From an uncultured Kordiimonas sp. (GTDB lineage Bacteria; Pseudomonadota; Alphaproteobacteria; Sphingomonadales; Kordiimonadaceae): DNA of 64,000 bases. Every line of letters begins with the position of its first letter. Within the stretch, counting starts at the first letter, position 1. Location of the stretch: contig CANMRM010000002.1 in NCBI GenBank assembly GCA_947500295.1, positions 124,001 to 188,000 of the forward strand. The letters run 5' to 3'. Positions 60,580-64,000 of the stretch are shown here, piece after piece. The notes under the pieces were generated by a model. It was not told where the DNA came from and made no database searches. It saw nothing but the letters and a program-made list of their open reading frames with translations. The position numbers and the translations under genes were made by a program.

Positions 60580-62138
60580 CCCTCACCCTCTTCTACGACA
60601 GTTGGCAGCTCCAAGCGTGGAAAAACGCCCACTGGTTTGTCAATAGAAACACCAGGCTTCAACCGGCCACCTTCTCCCAGCTGGTCAAACGTACGTTCTT
60701 TGACCTTGAGCTGGTCGAGGATTTTTGCGCTGGATTCCGGCATGATGGGCTGCATGAGGATCGCCAATTGACGAATACATTCTGCTAAAACGTAGAGAAC
60801 GGTTTGCATGCGTACAGGGTCAGTTTTCTTCAGCTTCCAGGGTTCCTGCACCGAGATGTATCCATCTGCGTCAGCAGCTTTTTTCCAGATTGCCTCGAAC
60901 GCTTTGTGAAACGCCTGTCGGTCAAAATGACTGCGCACCTCATCAATTAATACATCAATACTATTCAGTAATATCTTGTCTTCATTGGTTAATTCCCCAA
61001 CCTGAGGAAGGGCACCATCACAATTCTTGAAGATCATGGAAAGGGTGCGCTGGCTTAGATTGCCGATACCATTTGCAAGATCCGCGTTGCAACGCTGAAC
61101 GAAGGCAGCTTGCGAAAAGTCCCCGTCATTACCAAATGGCACCTCCCTAAGCAGGTAGAAGCGCACAGGGTCCAGTCCAAACACACCAATCAGATCAAAA
61201 GGGTCAATGACATTACCGAGTGATTTCGAAATCTTCTGGCCTTCATTTGTCCACCAACCGTGCGCAAACACACGTTTCGGCAGCGGCAAGTCAGCCGCCA
61301 ACAAAAATGCAGGCCAATATACCGCATGAAAACGCAGGATGTCCTTGCCGATCATATGAACATCGGCGGGCCAATACTTACGGTAATCATCCGACTGTTC
61401 ATCGGGATAGCCCACTGCCGTCAGATAGTTTGTAAGAGCGTCGATCCACACATACATAACGTGGTTGTCGGCACCGGGCACAGGCACTCCCCAGCTGAAA
61501 CTGGTGCGTGAAATAGAGAGGTCGTCAAGACCTCCGGCAACAAAACTCCGAACTTCATTCAACCGAGACTTCGGCATGACAAAATCGGGCTGGTTGTCAT
61601 AAACCTCGAGTAGTTTTTCCTGCATTGCCGAGAGCTTGAAGAAGTAGCTGGGCTCCTCCACCCATTCAACAGGCGCGCCCGTAGGTGCCAGCTTCTCTCC
61701 TGAATCGCTGGTGGTCAATTCAGACTCAGCGTAAAATGCTTCGTCACGTACAGAATACCAGCCAGCATAGTTGGCTTCATAAATGAAGCCTTTGTCTTCG
61801 AGTACCTTCCAAAAATGCTGAACAGCTTTCTTGTGCCGCGCCTCGGTTGTCCGGATAAACTGATCTTGAGAAAAACTCATCGCGTCGGCAAGCTCACCAA
61901 ATCGCGCTGAAACCTGATCGCAGAATTCCTGCGGATCTACACCTGCTTTTTCTGCGGATCGTTCGATTTTCTGGCCATGCTCGTCCGTTCCCGTCAGAAA
62001 CATGACGTCGAACCCATCCAAACGCTTGAAACGAGCCAATACATCACAAGCCAGCGTCGTATACGCGTGCCCAATATGCGGAACATCATTCACATAGTAA
62101 ATCGGTGTAGTCAGGTAGTAGGCGGGCCGATCAGTCAT
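60576..62138 (-). CDS. metG: Methionyl-tRNA synthetase
   Basis: Class I synthetase of about 520 residues: TPIYYVNDVPHIGHAYTT with the HIGH motif, FLTGTDEHGQKIERSAEKAG, and KISKSLGNVIDPFDL with the KMSKS-type signature. The zinc-binding Cys insertion of the long type is absent, as in the short MetG form found in many Alphaproteobacteria. Start at ATG 62138 (MTDRPAYYLTT) with GAGG seven bases upstream, in preference to 62168. It is flanked by holB and tatD in the conserved order. Confidence 0.96.
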   Translation of the reverse strand: MTDRPAYYLTTPIYYVNDVPHIGHAYTTLACDVLARFKRLDGFDVMFLTGTDEHGQKIERSAEKAGVDPQEFCDQVSARFGELADAMSFSQDQFIRTTEARHKKAVQHFWKVLEDKGFIYEANYAGWYSVRDEAFYAESELTTSDSGEKLAPTGAPVEWVEEPSYFFKLSAMQEKLLEVYDNQPDFVMPKSRLNEVRSFVAGGLDDLSISRTSFSWGVPVPGADNHVMYVWIDALTNYLTAVGYPDEQSDDYRKYWPADVHMIGKDILRFHAVYWPAFLLAADLPLPKRVFAHGWWTNEGQKISKSLGNVIDPFDLIGVFGLDPVRFYLLREVPFGNDGDFSQAAFVQRCNADLANGIGNLSQRTLSMIFKNCDGALPQVGELTNEDKILLNSIDVLIDEVRSHFDRQAFHKAFEAIWKKAADADGYISVQEPWKLKKTDPVRMQTVLYVLAECIRQLAILMQPIMPESSAKILDQLKVKERTFDQLGEGGRLKPGVSIDKPVGVFPRLELPTVVEEGEG

Positions 62139-62174
62139 AAATGCCTCTTCATGGCGGTTCGCAGGCAAGAACCT

Positions 62175-63293
62175 TCAGGTTTTGATCGTCGCCTTTAAGG
62201 ATGCGAACACAGATACAATAACCTGTTTTCGGTCCAAGTTGACGGCATCTGCCCGCGCAATTAAATGGCCCACCTTTTCCCACAGGTCCAGCCACTGATC
62301 AACCCTGGCAAGCGCAGAAATACGGGAAATCTGTTCGCTCTCCCCAGCCATAACATCTGTCGTCGGCTGACCTGACGCAAGCTGTCTTATCAACCGCTGG
62401 AGCCATGACTGCAGCATTTCTATAAACAAGCGATACTCCGCATCGGCTTTTGCTGCGCCCAACTTTGCCGCAAGGGCATGCACCCTTGGCGTGTCCATTG
62501 ATGGTAAAGCAACGAGCAACCCCGCTAAATCACGGTAGAGTTCAACCCCTGCCCGGCCAATCAATTCGATGGCCCTGCCCGGTGCTCCGGCTGCCATCAC
62601 CGCTGCGGCCGTTAAATCCTCATTTGATATCTCAGGGTATCTAGCTGCCAGAACTGCCCGCACGCTGTCATCGGCGAGGGGTTTAAGCGCGAGGTGCCGA
62701 CAGCGGCTTTTTATCGTTGGCAAAAGACGGCCTGGCGAATGCGCAACAAGCAGCAATATAGATTTTTCGGGTGGCTCCTCCAGAAGCTTCAGGAGCGCAT
62801 TGGCCGCACTAACGTTCATCTCATCGGCAGAATCGATGATTGCAACGCGCCATCCCCCTTCTCCCGCGGTCTGGTTAAAAAAACCAGACAGTTTCCTGAC
62901 ATCATCAATAACAATGTCTTTGCGCAACTTCCCTGTTGAGTCGTTAACCGTTCGCTCAACCAACATCAGGCCACCATGGCCTCCGGCTTCGACGCGTTGC
63001 GCGACTGTGTCGTCTTCATCCAAACTCAGAGACTCGAATACTGGCGAGGGCATGTCGTCGCCAAACAGCCCATCTCCCCGGTCACTCTGACCACCCGGGT
63101 TATGTGCAAGGAGAAACTTGGCAATACGCCATGCCAATGTTGACTTGCCGACGCCCTTCGGCCCCGTGATCAGCCAACCATGATGCACGCGCTCCTGATT
63201 GACTGCTTCCAGAAATGCGCGTTCCGACGCCTCATGCCCGAACAAATGTCGGGTGAATCTTGGCAGGCCTTCTGTTTCCCCTGTGTCTTCCAT
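62175..63293 (-). CDS. holB: DNA polymerase III delta' subunit
   Basis: 372 residues: clamp-loader AAA+ protein with GPKGVGKSTLAWRIAKFLL (P-loop), the region WRVAIIDSADEMNVSAANAL followed by LKLLEEPPEKSILLL, and sensor-1 PTIKSRCRHL. Typical length and order between tmk and metG. It begins three bases after the tmk stop. Needed for loading the sliding clamp. Confidence 0.94.
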   Translation of the reverse strand: MEDTGETEGLPRFTRHLFGHEASERAFLEAVNQERVHHGWLITGPKGVGKSTLAWRIAKFLLAHNPGGQSDRGDGLFGDDMPSPVFESLSLDEDDTVAQRVEAGGHGGLMLVERTVNDSTGKLRKDIVIDDVRKLSGFFNQTAGEGGWRVAIIDSADEMNVSAANALLKLLEEPPEKSILLLVAHSPGRLLPTIKSRCRHLALKPLADDSVRAVLAARYPEISNEDLTAAAVMAAGAPGRAIELIGRAGVELYRDLAGLLVALPSMDTPRVHALAAKLGAAKADAEYRLFIEMLQSWLQRLIRQLASGQPTTDVMAGESEQISRISALARVDQWLDLWEKVGHLIARADAVNLDRKQVIVSVFASLKATIKT

Positions 63294-63296
63294 CAG

Positions 63297-63956
63297 TCAG
63301 CCATCCGCCATGAACCTGCCGCGGATAATAGTCCTTAGCTCGAGCTGCAGCTCGTCGACCGATTGATCAGCATCTACAACCACGCACCGATCAGGCTCCT
63401 GTTCCGCAATTTCCAGGAAAACACTGCGCGACTGCTCATGCAGTGCTTTACCCATGCGCTCAATCCGGTCTTCCTTGATCGCCTTGCCTCCTTCACGGGA
63501 CATCGCTCTTTCAAGGCCAACTTCGATTGGTAAATCGAGTATAAGTGTCAGATCTGGCTTCAGACTGCCAAGGACAAGGCGCTGCAAGTCGCGCACCTTT
63601 TCTACACCCACGCCGCGCCCAGCACCTTGGTAGGCGATGCTGGAGTCTGCAAAGCGGTCGCACAAAACCCACTTTCCGGCTTCTATCGTTGGAACAATAA
63701 CTCTTTCCACATGATCGGACCGCGCGGCCGTATAGAGCAAAACCTCGGTCAACGGTGTCCAGCGGTCCACATCGCCTGTCAGCACCAAGTGTCTAATTTC
63801 CTCAGCACCGGGCGCACCGCCGGGTTCGCGCGTACACAAATGCTCAACGCCTTTCGAATGCAGCCAGTCCGAAAGGAGTTTAATCTGCGTCGACTTTCCT
63901 GAACCCTCACCACCTTCCAGGGTGATGAAGGGAACCTTTTCCGGCCTGATGTTCAT
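63297..63956 (-). CDS. tmk: Thymidylate kinase
   Basis: 219 residues: P-loop LEGGEGSGKSTQ, DRF-type motif CDRFADSSIAYQGAGRG, TREPGG and the LID region REGGKAIKEDRIERMGK. It phosphorylates dTMP to dTDP. The ATG overlaps the stop of an upstream gene by four bases (ATGA). Housekeeping gene at the head of the visible part of the operon. Confidence 0.97.
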   Translation of the reverse strand: MNIRPEKVPFITLEGGEGSGKSTQIKLLSDWLHSKGVEHLCTREPGGAPGAEEIRHLVLTGDVDRWTPLTEVLLYTAARSDHVERVIVPTIEAGKWVLCDRFADSSIAYQGAGRGVGVEKVRDLQRLVLGSLKPDLTLILDLPIEVGLERAMSREGGKAIKEDRIERMGKALHEQSRSVFLEIAEQEPDRCVVVDADQSVDELQLELRTIIRGRFMADG

Positions 63957-64000
63957 TGAGTAGGCGTTTCAGCGCCAGCGGAACCAAACAGCAGATATTC
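63953..64000 (-). CDS. C-terminal end of a gene upstream of tmk (partial)
   Basis: Minus-strand frame EYLLFGSAGAETPTQ-stop, whose TGA overlaps the tmk ATG (ATGA). In Alphaproteobacteria the gene before tmk is commonly a D-alanyl-D-alanine carboxypeptidase (dacC), and the ending fits, but only 15 codons are visible. Confidence 0.45.
   Translation of the reverse strand, partial: EYLLFGSAGAETPTQ

Overview
The window looks like the chromosome of an alphaproteobacterium, most likely a marine or host-associated one. The right end carries the typical alphaproteobacterial block tmk-holB-metG-tatD-MBL hydrolase, a DUF1289 protein, a TIGR02281-like aspartic protease and a large TonB-dependent receptor. 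Genus cannot be fixed from the sequence alone.

About 1-43.9 kb is one large type III secretion (T3SS) island. Injectisome genes lie in three blocks: (i) sctI-J-K-L-N-O (8.7-4.3 kb, minus) with sctU divergent at 9.4 kb; (ii) a small helical protein, sctD, sctQ and a 457-aa protein of unknown role (15.6-11.2 kb, minus); (iii) rhcC1, a LysR regulator, sctR, sctS, sctV, a TPR lipoprotein and sctT (35.2-28.7 kb, minus). The secretin is split, as in rhizobial (Rhc) systems: an N0/N1-like exported protein at 34.6 kb and a CpaC/RhcC2-like secretin at 25.4 kb. SctU lacks the NPTH self-cleavage motif (APGS instead), and SctQ has an internal start with its own Shine-Dalgarno.

Around these blocks sit at least a dozen candidate secreted proteins: two with an OTU-type cysteine protease domain (1-3.9 kb and 42.7 kb), two large proteins sharing a ~100-residue domain (18.8 and 20.6 kb), a 717-aa protein distantly related to a recently duplicated 617/643-aa pair (23.2, 37.4, 40.1 kb), and a row of small acidic, Gly/Ser- or Pro-rich proteins (15.3-18.6 kb). 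Most are preceded by the same short element, TATTTC-N-CTAT (dyad core TAT-N6-ATA), ending about 45-57 bases before the start codon. This ties the scattered genes into one regulon. The in-cluster LysR protein is a candidate regulator, by location only.

From 44 to 52 kb lies an uptake and catabolism set: YfcC-family carrier, CocE/NonD hydrolase, TonB-dependent receptor and LysR regulator. A decayed partial copy of the same hydrolase sits inside the T3SS island at 35.5-36.0 kb. From 52.6 kb come a secreted alpha/beta hydrolase, two small coupled genes, an ABC-2 exporter with a ketoacyl-ACP synthase III homologue, and then the conserved housekeeping block to the right edge. No tRNA, rRNA, CRISPR array, integrase or intact insertion sequence was recognised.
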